A stretch of 64,000 nucleotides of DNA from Buttiauxella sp049686335 (GTDB lineage Bacteria; Pseudomonadota; Gammaproteobacteria; Enterobacterales; Enterobacteriaceae): positions 496,001 to 560,000 of the forward strand of contig NZ_JBAVHX010000010.1 of the NCBI RefSeq assembly GCF_049686335.1, written 5' to 3'. Under the pieces are notes generated by a model that saw only the letters and a program-made list of their open reading frames with translations, was not told the DNA's origin and did no database searches. The position numbers and the translations under genes were made by a program. Each line of letters begins with the position of its first letter. Position 1 is the stretch's first letter. Positions 43,074 to 51,443 of this stretch are shown here, piece after piece.

Positions 43074-43802
43074 CTACAGAGGAATAACTTCGAGGGAAAC
43101 GACTTGCAGTTGCCACAGTTCAATCTGCTTTTTGCGCGTGGCGGTAAGTTTGCCGCCGGTAACCAGCAGCCAGTGACGATCCGGGAAGACATCCGGTGCC
43201 AGCGTGGCGGGCGGCACGGGTAGCACATCAATACGCTGCCCCTGGCCGGTGCGTCTGAGCGCTTCGAGCCAGATTTCGCACGGATCGGTCAGGTACCAGC
43301 CGGTGATTAAGTAATTATCTCCCGGTGCTTTTTTATCGCCTTCAAGACAAAACGAGGTGTAGGAGATGATGATGCCATCGAGAATTTCGCGCATGGTCAT
43401 CACCGCCGGAATATTGGCAGAGACTTGACTGCGCAGCGGGCGCAGCACTTCGGTGACCAGTTCAGAACGAGGATATTCGCGACCAGCGTCGTAAATCATC
43501 TGGCGCAAGGATTCGATTTTTCCCTCTTTCAGCCGCTGCAACATGCTCTCCTGCAAGGTGAGCCAGTTGTTTGTGCGACGAGCGCCAGGGCGGGCGAGGA
43601 GGGATTTGACCTGACTGACGGGTACGCCTTTTTTCACCCAGTCGAGAATTTTGAGTGCTTGTTGAACATCGTCGTCACTGTATTGACGATGCCCGCCATC
43701 AGTCCGCAATGGTTTAAGTAGCCCGTAACGACGCTGCCAGGCGCGCAACGTCGTCGCGTTTATGCCGCAAAGCTGGGCAAATTCACCGATGGAGTAAGAC
43801 AT
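43074..43802 (-). CDS. MlrA/BluR-type MerR regulator
   Basis: 242 residues from the ATG at 43802 (GGGTG seven bases upstream; a GTG three codons earlier is less likely). MerR HTH IGEFAQLCGINATTLRAWQRRYGLLKPLRTDGGHRQ-type region, followed by a BluR/MlrA-like C-terminal domain (SLRQMIYDAGREYPRSELVTEVLRPLRSQ). There is no B12-ligand histidine, so direct cobalamin light sensing is unlikely. Distinct from bluR 2 kb away. Likely regulator of the ybgA-like gene and of the 44674-50551 operon through the shared 34-bp element. Confidence 0.85.
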   Translation of the reverse strand: MSYSIGEFAQLCGINATTLRAWQRRYGLLKPLRTDGGHRQYSDDDVQQALKILDWVKKGVPVSQVKSLLARPGARRTNNWLTLQESMLQRLKEGKIESLRQMIYDAGREYPRSELVTEVLRPLRSQVSANIPAVMTMREILDGIIISYTSFCLEGDKKAPGDNYLITGWYLTDPCEIWLEALRRTGQGQRIDVLPVPPATLAPDVFPDRHWLLVTGGKLTATRKKQIELWQLQVVSLEVIPL

Positions 43803-43920
43803 ATGCTGCACCCGAAAATAGAGAATACTCTCAATATACTACGAATAATGGCGGGTTGAAGGAAGTGCCGGATGCCTGGACTACACTTTAATCCCAACCG
43901 TGCAAATGAAAGGAGCGCCC

Positions 43921-44445
43921 ATGAAGCTATGGCCTGTTGTAACCGGTGTTGCTATCGCATTGTCCCTGGTTGCCTGTAAATCACCGACGCCGCCGAAAGG
44001 CGTGACGCCTGTTAGCGGTTTTGATGCCAGCCGCTATCTTGGCAAATGGTATGAAATAGCCCGTCTGGAAAACCGTTTCGAACGTGGCCTCGAACAAGTC
44101 ACGGCGACATACGGCAAACGTAGCGACGGTAGCATTAGCGTGCTTAATCGTGGCTATGATCCGCAGAAAAACAAGTGGAACGAGAGTGAAGGGAAGGCTT
44201 ACTTTACTGGCGCGTCTGATATCGCCGCGCTTAAGGTCTCGTTCTTTGGCCCGTTCTATGGCGGCTATAATGTGATCAAGTTGGACGATGATTATCAGTA
44301 CGCACTGGTGAGCGGGCCGAACCGCGACTACCTGTGGATCTTATCGCGTACGCCGACCATTCCTGATGCGGTAAAACAGGATTACCTGAATACCGCACGC
44401 GGTCTGGGATTCCGGGTCGATCAATTAGTGTGGGTGAAGCAGTAA
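43921..44445 (+). CDS. blc: Outer-membrane lipocalin Blc
   Basis: 174 residues, bacterial lipocalin. Signal with lipobox LVAC (MKLWPVVTGVAIALSLVAC), the lipocalin first motif GKWYEIARLENRFERGLEQV and later GPNRDYLWILSRTP. It binds lysophospholipids at the outer membrane in E. coli. Start at 43921 follows AAAGGAGCGCCC. It has its own terminator downstream. Location beside lipid-modifying genes may be functional. Confidence 0.94.
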   Translation: MKLWPVVTGVAIALSLVACKSPTPPKGVTPVSGFDASRYLGKWYEIARLENRFERGLEQVTATYGKRSDGSISVLNRGYDPQKNKWNESEGKAYFTGASDIAALKVSFFGPFYGGYNVIKLDDDYQYALVSGPNRDYLWILSRTPTIPDAVKQDYLNTARGLGFRVDQLVWVKQ

Positions 44446-44475
44446 TCTCATTTCCCTCCAGCTTCTCTTCATATT

Positions 44476-44510
44476 CGAGCCACAACCAGGAAGGATGTGG
44501 CTCGGATTTT
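44476..44510 (+). terminator. Rho-independent terminator of blc
   Basis: CGAGCCACA (44476-44484) pairs with TGTGGCTCG (44496-44504), followed by GATTTTCTT. Confidence 0.85.
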
Positions 44511-44596
44511 CTTGATGCAAAAAAAATCTCAATCCCCCCCACAAAACCCTATCTTTAACTCTCTGTAATTATTCAACAATAAAAACTTTCCACTTT

Positions 44597-44630
44597 AAAC
44601 TTGGACAAAAAACAGTTGTTGTGTAAGTTT
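44597..44630. promoter_or_regulatory. 34-bp inverted-repeat operator B
   Basis: Arms AAACTTGGACAA (44597-44608) and TTGTGTAAGTTT (44619-44630), 10-bp spacer, 44 bases upstream of the operon start at 44674. Matches operator A (inverted) at all arm positions, with differences only in the spacer. A further half-site-like ACACAACGTTGTT follows at 44643-44655. Confidence 0.65.
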
Positions 44631-44673
44631 TAATAATACGTTACACAACGTTGTTCACAGCCAGGTGATTGTC

Positions 44674-45108
44674 ATGAGCGCAATGCCATCCGTTATCGAT
44701 CGGTTTATTGATTACTACGCCAGGCTTGATAACCAGCCACCAACTGCTTTGGCGGCGCTTTACCACCAGGATGCACAGCTCATCGACCCTTTTGGCGAAC
44801 ATAAAGGGTTGTTTGCAATACAGCGTTACTTCATCCATTTACTGCTCAATGTAGATCACTGCCATTTTGCCATTGAAGCGCCAGTCCGGGACGACAGCCG
44901 TTTTGCTGTCAGCTGGACAATGAGTTGGTCGCACCCGCGAATTGCCGGAGGTAAAACCCTTAGCCTGCCAGGATGCTCAATGGCAGATATCGACAACGAC
45001 CTGATTGTGCTTCAGCGCGACTACTACGATGCCGGAGCGATGATTTATGAACATGTTCCTTTGTTGGGCTTTGCGGTTCGCAGTGTGAAAAGGAGAGTGC
45101 GCTCATGA
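44674..45108 (+). CDS. NTF2/SnoaL-like protein
   Basis: 144 residues, nuclear-transport-factor-2-like cone fold: VIDRFIDYYARLDNQPPTALAALYHQDAQLIDPFGEHKG and the C-terminal VLQRDYYDAGAMIYEHVPLLG. Start at the ATG at 44674, with AGGTG eight bases upstream. First gene of a tightly overlapping operon. Homologues head the same cluster in other proteobacteria; its molecular role is not established. Confidence 0.82.
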   Translation: MSAMPSVIDRFIDYYARLDNQPPTALAALYHQDAQLIDPFGEHKGLFAIQRYFIHLLLNVDHCHFAIEAPVRDDSRFAVSWTMSWSHPRIAGGKTLSLPGCSMADIDNDLIVLQRDYYDAGAMIYEHVPLLGFAVRSVKRRVRS

Positions 45109-45824
45109 TGACTGTCCTCATCACAGGCGCAAGCTCCGGCATCGGTGCCGGGCTCGCTAAATCCTGGGCTGATAACGGCTACCACGTTATCGCCTGTGGT
45201 CGAGACCCGGCCCGACTGGAGGCACTGCATCAGTACAGCCCGAATATCACCATAAGCCTGTTCGATATGACAGACAGGGACGCCTGTCGCCAGGCTCTGC
45301 AAGACTGTAATCCCAATCTGGTTATTCTCTGCGCGGGTACGTGCGAATATCTGGACAACGGTGTGGTGGATGCGGCCCTGGTGGAGAGGGTGATGACCAC
45401 CAATTTCCTCGGGCCGGTGAATTGCCTGGCCGCACTTCAATCGCAACTGGTTTCGGGCAGTCGCGTCGTGCTGGTCAGTTCGATGGCGCACTGGCTACAC
45501 TTCCCACGGGCGGAGGCGTACGGCGCGTCTAAAGCTGCACTGACCTGGTTTGCCAACAGCCTACGCCTGGACTGGGAACCCAAAGGTATTGCCGTCACAG
45601 TGGTGTCGCCTGGCTTTGTCGATACGCCATTGACCCGCAAAAATGATTTTGCCATGCCCGGCCAGGTGAGTGTAGACAACGCCGTAAAGGCGATCCGTCG
45701 AGGTCTGGATAAAGGGAAAAACCATATTGCTTTCCCCGCAGGATTTAGCCTGATTATGGGGTTGCTGGCGCGTTTGCCTGCGTTTATTCAGCACGCAGTG
45801 TTGCGCAGGATGGTGCGCTCATGA
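45105..45824 (+). CDS. Short-chain dehydrogenase/reductase
   Basis: 239 residues, classical SDR: cofactor motif TGASSGIGAGLAKSW, LCAGTCEYLDN (NNAG equivalent is degenerate), catalytic VSSMAHWLHFPRAEAYGASKAAL (Ser, Tyr-x3-Lys). Overlaps the previous stop (ATGA) and the next start. Substrate unknown; in this cluster it probably acts on a modified acyl chain. Confidence 0.87.
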   Translation: MMTVLITGASSGIGAGLAKSWADNGYHVIACGRDPARLEALHQYSPNITISLFDMTDRDACRQALQDCNPNLVILCAGTCEYLDNGVVDAALVERVMTTNFLGPVNCLAALQSQLVSGSRVVLVSSMAHWLHFPRAEAYGASKAALTWFANSLRLDWEPKGIAVTVVSPGFVDTPLTRKNDFAMPGQVSVDNAVKAIRRGLDKGKNHIAFPAGFSLIMGLLARLPAFIQHAVLRRMVRS

Positions 45825-47077
45825 AGATCGCGATTATCGGCAGCGGCATCGCCGGACTGACCTGCGCATGGCGGCTGGCAGGGCATCATCAGGTGACGCT
45901 TTTTGAAGCGCAACCTTCAGCCGGCGGGCATACCGCCACGGTGGATGTCAAAACACCGCAGGGAACTTACGCAATTGATACCGGCTTTATCGTTTATAAC
46001 GACCGCACCTATCCGCGCTTTATGGGGCTGTTGAGCGAGCTGGGGATAAGCGGCCAAAAAACGCAAATGAGCTTCTCGGTGCATAACCCGCAAAGCGGTC
46101 TGGAGTACAACGGGCATACTCTGACTTCGCTGTTTGCGCAGCGTCGTAACCTGGTTAATCCCGCGTTTTGGGGAATGCTGAAAGAGGTTGTGCGCTTTAA
46201 TCGCCTGGCAAAAGAGGCCCTGAACGACGCCCACGAGAGCGACACGCTGCAAACCTTCCTCGATAAGCATCGCTTTAACACGTTTTTCGCGCGCCATTAT
46301 ATTCTGCCGATGGGGGCTGCCATCTGGTCATCGTCGCTACAGCAGATGCGGTGTTTTCCGTTGCGGCTGTTTTTGCATTTCTTTGAGCATCACGGCTTGC
46401 TGGATATCACCCATCGCCCGCAGTGGTATGTGGTACCCGGCGGCTCGCGAGAGTATATCCGCGCCATGCTGGCAAAACTGGGCGAGCGTTTGACGGTGCA
46501 TCTCAACGCGCCAGTGCAGCAGGTGATTCGCGACGACAATGGCGTAAAAATCGAGCTTGAAAACGCGAGCCATACCTTCGACCAGGTCATCTTTGCCTGC
46601 CACTCCGCGCAGGCATTAGCGATGCTGGCTGATCCATCCCAGGCAGAAATCGAGGTTCTGGGTGATATTGGCTGGCAGCGTAACGAAGTCGTTTTACACA
46701 GTGATTCACGCTGGCTACCGGTACGGCAGCGCGCCTGGGCAAGCTGGAACTATCGCTTGAGCGAAAGCGACAATGCTTGTGCCTGTGTCACCTACAACAT
46801 GAATATTTTACAAGGACTGCCCGAAGGAAGCCCCTTGTTCTGCGTCACGCTAAACCCGGACGCGCCGGTTGACGAGCGTCGCGTCTGGAAGCGCTTTGTG
46901 TATGAACACCCGCTATTTAACCCTAAAAGCTGGCGGGCGCAGGCCCGTCGTCACGAGATTAACGGCCACAGGCGTAGCTGGTTCTGTGGCGCTTATTGGT
47001 ACAACGGTTTTCATGAGGATGGAGTGCGTAGCGCACTTGATGTGGTGCAGGGAATTGCCGCCGGGGAGGGCATATAA
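45821..47077 (+). CDS. FAD-dependent oxidoreductase (amine-oxidase fold)
   Basis: 418 residues beginning with the dinucleotide-binding motif IAIIGSGIAGLTCAWRLAGHH, then QPSAGGHTATVDV and DTGFIVYNDRTYPRF. Family is that of flavoprotein desaturase-like proteins regularly found beside CFA-synthase-like methyltransferases. Coupled by ATGA overlap to the SDR gene. Probably oxidises or desaturates a phospholipid acyl chain, by inference from the cluster. Confidence 0.86.
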   Translation: MKIAIIGSGIAGLTCAWRLAGHHQVTLFEAQPSAGGHTATVDVKTPQGTYAIDTGFIVYNDRTYPRFMGLLSELGISGQKTQMSFSVHNPQSGLEYNGHTLTSLFAQRRNLVNPAFWGMLKEVVRFNRLAKEALNDAHESDTLQTFLDKHRFNTFFARHYILPMGAAIWSSSLQQMRCFPLRLFLHFFEHHGLLDITHRPQWYVVPGGSREYIRAMLAKLGERLTVHLNAPVQQVIRDDNGVKIELENASHTFDQVIFACHSAQALAMLADPSQAEIEVLGDIGWQRNEVVLHSDSRWLPVRQRAWASWNYRLSESDNACACVTYNMNILQGLPEGSPLFCVTLNPDAPVDERRVWKRFVYEHPLFNPKSWRAQARRHEINGHRRSWFCGAYWYNGFHEDGVRSALDVVQGIAAGEGI

Positions 47078-47078
47078 C

Positions 47079-47801
47079 ATGAACAGTTGCCTGTATCAGG
47101 GCGTGTTACGCCACCGTCGCCTCCAGCCGAAAACACACCAGTTTCGCTACAACCTTTTTATGGCCTGGCTCGATCTTGACGAGCTGGATCTGCTGGCGAG
47201 TGTTGGAATACGCCGTAACCGCTTCGCTGCCGCCGCTTTCCATGATGCTGATTATCCGCTGGGCACACCGCTTAAAGCGAACGTCCTGAGCCGGCTGACA
47301 TCCCTGACCGGGCAGCGTCCTGATGGACGCGTGATGCTTCTGACTCAATTGCGTTATTTCGGGTTCCACTTTAATCCGGTCAATTTTTACTACTGCTATG
47401 ACAGCACTAATATTCTGCGCTGGGTGCTGACCGAAGTACGAAACACGCCGTGGAATGAGCGGCATTACTATGCAGTAGATGGGCAGAATGCGCGCCCGCT
47501 GGAAAAAGCCTTCCACGTTTCGCCCTTTAATCCGATGGATATGATGTACCACTGGCGTTTCAACAGTCCCGGTAAAACGCTGCACATGCATATTGAAAAC
47601 CATCAGGCGTCGAAAGTGTTCGATGCAACACTGATGCTTAAGCGTGAGCCGCTGACACGTAAAAACCTCAGTTCACTGCTGCGCAATCTCCCGTTCATGA
47701 CGCTCAAAACCGTGTTCGCTATCTACTGGCAGGCGCTGCGGCTGTGGCTTAAACGCGTTCCGATCCATAACCATCCCGTTAGCAGGAGTGAACGCTCATG
47801 A
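47079..47801 (+). CDS. DUF1365 protein
   Basis: 240 residues; start at the ATG at 47079 (GGGGAGGG upstream), since a longer frame would lie inside the FAD gene. Family motifs LYQGVLRHRRLQPKTHQFRYNLFMAWLDLDE, LRYFGFHFNPVNFYYCYD and FHVSPFNPMDMMYHW. DUF1365 proteins nearly always accompany the FAD oxidoreductase and CFA-like methyltransferase; biochemical role unknown. Stop overlaps the next start. Confidence 0.88.
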   Translation: MNSCLYQGVLRHRRLQPKTHQFRYNLFMAWLDLDELDLLASVGIRRNRFAAAAFHDADYPLGTPLKANVLSRLTSLTGQRPDGRVMLLTQLRYFGFHFNPVNFYYCYDSTNILRWVLTEVRNTPWNERHYYAVDGQNARPLEKAFHVSPFNPMDMMYHWRFNSPGKTLHMHIENHQASKVFDATLMLKREPLTRKNLSSLLRNLPFMTLKTVFAIYWQALRLWLKRVPIHNHPVSRSERS

Positions 47802-49018
47802 CCGATCCCGTCTTTGTGTTAGAACGCCATATTCCGCGCAACGTCCGAGTCGCGCGCTGGCTGCTTTTCCGTCTGCTGGGCGGTATACGCCACGGTTCGC
47901 TCACCGTTTATGAAGGTGCCCAAACGACGCACTTTGGCGATGTTTCGGCCACGCTGCATGCTGAAGTGCACATCTTGACTCCAGGTGTTTACTGGCGGGT
48001 GCTGACTGGTGGGAGTCTCGCCGCCGCAGAGGCCTGGATAGACGGCGAGTGGGAGACTCATCAGCTCACCACATTGTTGCAAATTCTGGCGATGAATGGC
48101 CAGGTGCTGGGGCGACTGGAACGGGGTTTTCGCCTGCTGGGCAAACCCGTCGAGCGGCTACGTCACTGGACGCGGCGCAATTCCCGCGACCAGGCGCGCG
48201 CAAACATCGCCGCCCATTACGACCTGGGCAATACGTTTTATTCGCAATTTCTGGATGATGAGCTGCTTTACTCCAGTGCGCTGTTTACCGCTGAGGAGCA
48301 GGGGTTAACCCAGGCGCAGCAAGCAAAAATGGCGCGTCTTTGCGAACAACTGGCGCTGACGGCCAGCGATCACCTGCTGGAAATCGGCACTGGCTGGGGA
48401 GCGATGGCGGAATATGCCGCCCGTCATTACGGCTGTCGCGTTACCACAACCACGCTGTCACAGGAGCAGTACAACTGGGCGACAGCGCGAATTGCCCGTG
48501 CGGGGTTGCAGGACCGGGTACAAGTGCTACTGAGCGATTACCGCGATTTGACCGGAGAGTTCGACAAGTTAGTGTCAGTCGAAATGATAGAAGCAGTGGG
48601 GGAGCGCTACCTGCCTACGTTCTTCCGCACCTGCCAGGCTCGGCTACGCCCGGGGGGCAGAATGGCGATTCAGGCCATCACTATTCAGGATCAGCGTTAC
48701 CGCGACTACAGTAAAAGCGTCGATTTTATCCAGCGCTATATCTTCCCCGGTGGCTTTTTACCCAGTATCACAGCCATGAGCGACCTGATGACCCGTCACA
48801 CCGATTTTGTCATGCGCAATCTGTTCGACATGGGGCCGGATTACGCCCGCACGTTGGCGCACTGGCGGCAACGTTTTGTTCATTCATGGCAAGACATTGA
48901 AAAGCTGGGCTTTGATGACCGATTCCGCCGTATGTGGCTTTACTACCTCGGCTACTGTGAAGCCGGGTTTAACGCCCGGACCATCAGCGTGGTGCAGTTG
49001 ACCGCGGAGCGGGTATGA
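47798..49018 (+). CDS. CFA-synthase-like SAM methyltransferase
   Basis: 406 residues of the cyclopropane-fatty-acyl-phospholipid synthase family. The SAM motif LLEIGTGWGAMAEYAAR is near residues 193-208. It is preceded by AHYDLGNTFYSQFLDDELLYSSALF and followed by VSVEMIEAVGERYLPTFF and IQAITIQDQRYRDY. Likely methylates or cyclopropanates unsaturated acyl chains in phospholipids. Distinct from housekeeping cfa, judging by its cluster. ATGA overlaps with both neighbours. Confidence 0.88.
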   Translation: MTDPVFVLERHIPRNVRVARWLLFRLLGGIRHGSLTVYEGAQTTHFGDVSATLHAEVHILTPGVYWRVLTGGSLAAAEAWIDGEWETHQLTTLLQILAMNGQVLGRLERGFRLLGKPVERLRHWTRRNSRDQARANIAAHYDLGNTFYSQFLDDELLYSSALFTAEEQGLTQAQQAKMARLCEQLALTASDHLLEIGTGWGAMAEYAARHYGCRVTTTTLSQEQYNWATARIARAGLQDRVQVLLSDYRDLTGEFDKLVSVEMIEAVGERYLPTFFRTCQARLRPGGRMAIQAITIQDQRYRDYSKSVDFIQRYIFPGGFLPSITAMSDLMTRHTDFVMRNLFDMGPDYARTLAHWRQRFVHSWQDIEKLGFDDRFRRMWLYYLGYCEAGFNARTISVVQLTAERV

Positions 49019-49500
49019 AAAGCTCAGTGCAGCTCTTTTTGATGGCTGTGGCGTTTGATTTCTACTGGACGCTGGTCGTGCTGTTTCGCGAACGCGGCCT
49101 CTTTCTGTGGCTCGGTCTTGCGATTCTGACCTTCATTATGTTGTCGCCAGCCCAGCGTCTTTACGCCTTGTTACTGGCTGTCGCAGGCTGTGGGCTGGAC
49201 GCATTCTTTGCGCTGACGGGACTTATCGACTTCACTGGCGATGGCGTATTGCCTGTGTGGATGGTGGCGTTGTGGCTGATGTTTGCCACCGTCTGGACTG
49301 CGCTGACTTGCCGATCAACGCTGCCGGGATGGATCCTCGCAATGCTGGCAACTTGTGGTACGCCGGTTGCGTATGTTATTGGCGAGCGGTTAGGTGCCAT
49401 CAGCTTTCAGGAGCCGACATTGATCATCGTCAGTTGGATTGCGCTGGGCTGGCTGGTTCTGATGTTGTTGTTCCACGTCCTGATGGCGAGGCGACAATGA
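49015..49500 (+). CDS. DUF2878 integral membrane protein
   Basis: 161 residues with about five to six hydrophobic segments (AVAFDFYWTLVVLFRERG, WLGLAILTFIM, LLLAVAGCGLDAFFALTGLIDF, WIALGWLVLMLLFHVLMARRQ). The pattern agrees with DUF2878 inner-membrane proteins of this cluster. Overlaps the methyltransferase stop and the next start by 4 bases each. Confidence 0.8.
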   Translation: MKSSVQLFLMAVAFDFYWTLVVLFRERGLFLWLGLAILTFIMLSPAQRLYALLLAVAGCGLDAFFALTGLIDFTGDGVLPVWMVALWLMFATVWTALTCRSTLPGWILAMLATCGTPVAYVIGERLGAISFQEPTLIIVSWIALGWLVLMLLFHVLMARRQ

Positions 49501-50024
49501 AAATTTCATTTTTGATGCTGCTGGGGTTGATCATCATCATACCCAGCGCCCATGCCAACGACTGGTTAAGCTGGCGCACAATGGGTGCTGCCACTCTGAG
49601 TTGGGGTCCGTTTACCGTCTATACCTCCCAGCTCCGCACGCCAGATGGCCGGTATAACGGGCCAACGCAGGATCAAGCGCTGATAATTACTTATAAACGC
49701 GATATCGACCGCGACGATCTGGTCGATGCCACCCGCGAACAATGGCAGGAGCAGGGCATTCTTGCGCGCGAACCGCGTAGTGAGGCCTGGCTAAAAATGC
49801 TGCACTCACTGTGGCCGGACGTCACTCCTGGTTCACAACTGGCCTTTGTACTTAGCGGTAAGCAGGGGCAGTTCTGGTATCGCGCATCAGCCGCGCAAAA
49901 AAGTTTTAGTATCCTTGGGCCACGTCAGTCTGAAGCTTTCAGTACACAATTTCTGGCCATCTGGCTTGATCCGCGCACGCAATATCCTGACCTGCGTCAG
50001 CAGTTACTCGGAGGTGGAAAATGA
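49497..50024 (+). CDS. Chalcone-isomerase-like periplasmic protein
   Basis: 175 residues with a signal peptide (MKISFLMLLGLIIIIPSAHA, cleavage before NDW). It then has GAATLSWGPFTVYTSQLRTPDGRY and LWPDVTPGSQLAFVL, typical of the bacterial chalcone-isomerase-like family. That fold binds fatty acids in plants and is non-catalytic in bacteria. Could carry a modified fatty acid in the periplasm. Start is the ATG overlapping the previous stop; the open frame upstream is only a shadow. Confidence 0.82.
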   Translation: MKISFLMLLGLIIIIPSAHANDWLSWRTMGAATLSWGPFTVYTSQLRTPDGRYNGPTQDQALIITYKRDIDRDDLVDATREQWQEQGILAREPRSEAWLKMLHSLWPDVTPGSQLAFVLSGKQGQFWYRASAAQKSFSILGPRQSEAFSTQFLAIWLDPRTQYPDLRQQLLGGGK

Positions 50025-50551
50025 AACGTATTCTGGCAATCGGTCTGGCACTCATGATGCTCCTGGCTGGCTGTAGTTCGGAAATCAGTGACTACCGCCA
50101 ACAACAGCCGACGCTTGATATTTTCCATTACTTTGAGGGGAAAACAGAAGCATGGGGAATGGTGCAGGATCGCAGCGGTAAACAGATCCGTCGCTTCCAC
50201 GTCGAGATTAACGGTGATGTCAAAGGCGATACACTGACGCTCGCTGAACACTTCGTTTATGACGATGGCGAAAAGCAGCAGCGGGTGTGGCACATTCGTC
50301 GCATTAGCTCAGACCGCTATGAAGGCACAGCCGGCGATATTGAAGGTGTCGCGTCAGGTCGGGCGGCGGGCAATGCTTTGAACTGGCAATACAGCATGAA
50401 TGTGAAAGCCAGCGGCAAAACCTGGTTGCTGCACTTTGATGACTGGATGTATCTGCAAGACGGCACGCATTTATTTAATAAAACAGACATGAAGAAGTTC
50501 GGTGTCACCGTCGGAACATTGACGTTGTTCTTCACCAAAGTAGAGCAGTGA
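50021..50551 (+). CDS. DUF3833 lipoprotein
   Basis: 176 residues, lipobox LLAGC near residue 17, then family motifs LDIFHYFEGKTEAWGMVQDRSGKQIRRFHVEINGD and LHFDDWMYLQDGTHLFNKTDMKKFG. Last gene of the eight-cistron string starting at 44674. Function unknown, probably linked to envelope lipids. It marks the end of the core-type genome before the accessory island. Confidence 0.85.
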   Translation: MKRILAIGLALMMLLAGCSSEISDYRQQQPTLDIFHYFEGKTEAWGMVQDRSGKQIRRFHVEINGDVKGDTLTLAEHFVYDDGEKQQRVWHIRRISSDRYEGTAGDIEGVASGRAAGNALNWQYSMNVKASGKTWLLHFDDWMYLQDGTHLFNKTDMKKFGVTVGTLTLFFTKVEQ

Positions 50552-50942
50552 AGTGGATAGTGCGCGGATGGGCTTTGGTAGGGATGGGTACTGATTCTAA
50601 TCAGCTCATGGGAGTGTGTATCGTAATAGTCAATTTAACTATTCTGGGTTTGAGGGAAATACATAATTAAATTTATAACAAAAAAGTTTACAATCCGCTG
50701 TAATAAAATAATTTTTTCTCATTGAGCAATCAAAGCATGCACTTATGAACTAAGTTTTGGTTCATAACTGTGCAAGTAGCTGAACACAAATCATACGAAT
50801 TTTCTACCATTGGTTCATGAACTTGTTTTTCTGATTTTGTGATGAGCATCAGGTTTTAGTATTCAGTTATTATACCTTTTAGTTGGTAACCGAATGCGTA
50901 CTGAAAAATCCAATAAAATTCCTTAAGTATGCGAGCGTGATA
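50552..50942. promoter_or_regulatory. AT-rich island boundary with GTTCAT palindromes
   Basis: No gene is seen in these 391 bases. TTATGAAC (50743-50750) and GTTCATAA (50760-50767) are perfect inverted arms, and GTTCATGAAC (50813-50822) is a 10-bp palindrome with the same core. A dyad CTGATTCTAATCAG lies at 50591-50604. The repeated GTTCAT core upstream of the first nuclease gene suggests operators of an island regulator that is not encoded next to them. Confidence 0.4.
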
Positions 50943-51422
50943 ATGGCACTGACCCCGGATCAAATACGCTACCTCAATCAATGTGAACCAGGCGAACCTG
51001 TGGCACATGCATTGTCCGAGCTACTATTCAATGATCATGATCTACTCAGTATTGATGCTAACGAACGGTCCATTACCTTTCGCTTTGCGATGTACCTCCA
51101 GCTATCTTTCCCCGGTTGGAATGTAGATTGCGAATATAACCGGGATGGTGTAGAACCTAAACGGCTCAGACATTTGGAGCTTTATCCAGACAGCGAAGAC
51201 GTTGAAGCAAAGACAGTATTTCCTGATGTGATCGTGCATCGGCGAGGTACGCAACAGAATCATCTGGTCTTAGAATTTAAAAAATCAACGAGTCGCGTCG
51301 ATAGACGAATCGATCTACTGAAACTTCAAGGTTATAAGCAGCAGCTTGGCTACGATCACGCTTTGTTTGTGGAGGTCGGTACTGAAGGACAATCGATTAT
51401 CACGGCGCTCGAGTGGGTCTGA
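50943..51422 (+). CDS. Small PD-(D/E)XK nuclease-like protein
   Basis: 159 residues from the ATG at 50943; an upstream GTG would add 20 residues with no support. It carries a restriction-endonuclease-type core: Asp95 in FPDVIVHRR and Glu111-x-Lys113 in LVLEFKKS, separated by one beta hairpin, with further helices LLKLQGYKQQLGYDHA. I do not recognise a named family. It begins a four-gene string (gaps of 21, 20 and 61 bases) with HEPN and Mrr-type proteins, so a defence or DNA-processing role is likely by inference. Confidence 0.7.
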   Translation: MALTPDQIRYLNQCEPGEPVAHALSELLFNDHDLLSIDANERSITFRFAMYLQLSFPGWNVDCEYNRDGVEPKRLRHLELYPDSEDVEAKTVFPDVIVHRRGTQQNHLVLEFKKSTSRVDRRIDLLKLQGYKQQLGYDHALFVEVGTEGQSIITALEWV

Positions 51423-51443
51423 AAGGTGATAAAAAGATAATTT

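Noticed and set aside
43074..43802. CarH/LitR-type B12 photoreceptor
   Set aside because: The histidine and preceding glutamate of the cobalamin-binding helix are not seen in LVTEVLRPLRSQ; it is closer to BluR and MlrA.
50552..50942. tRNA or integrase attachment site at the left island edge
   Set aside because: No cloverleaf-like sequence or integrase gene is visible; only short palindromes are present.
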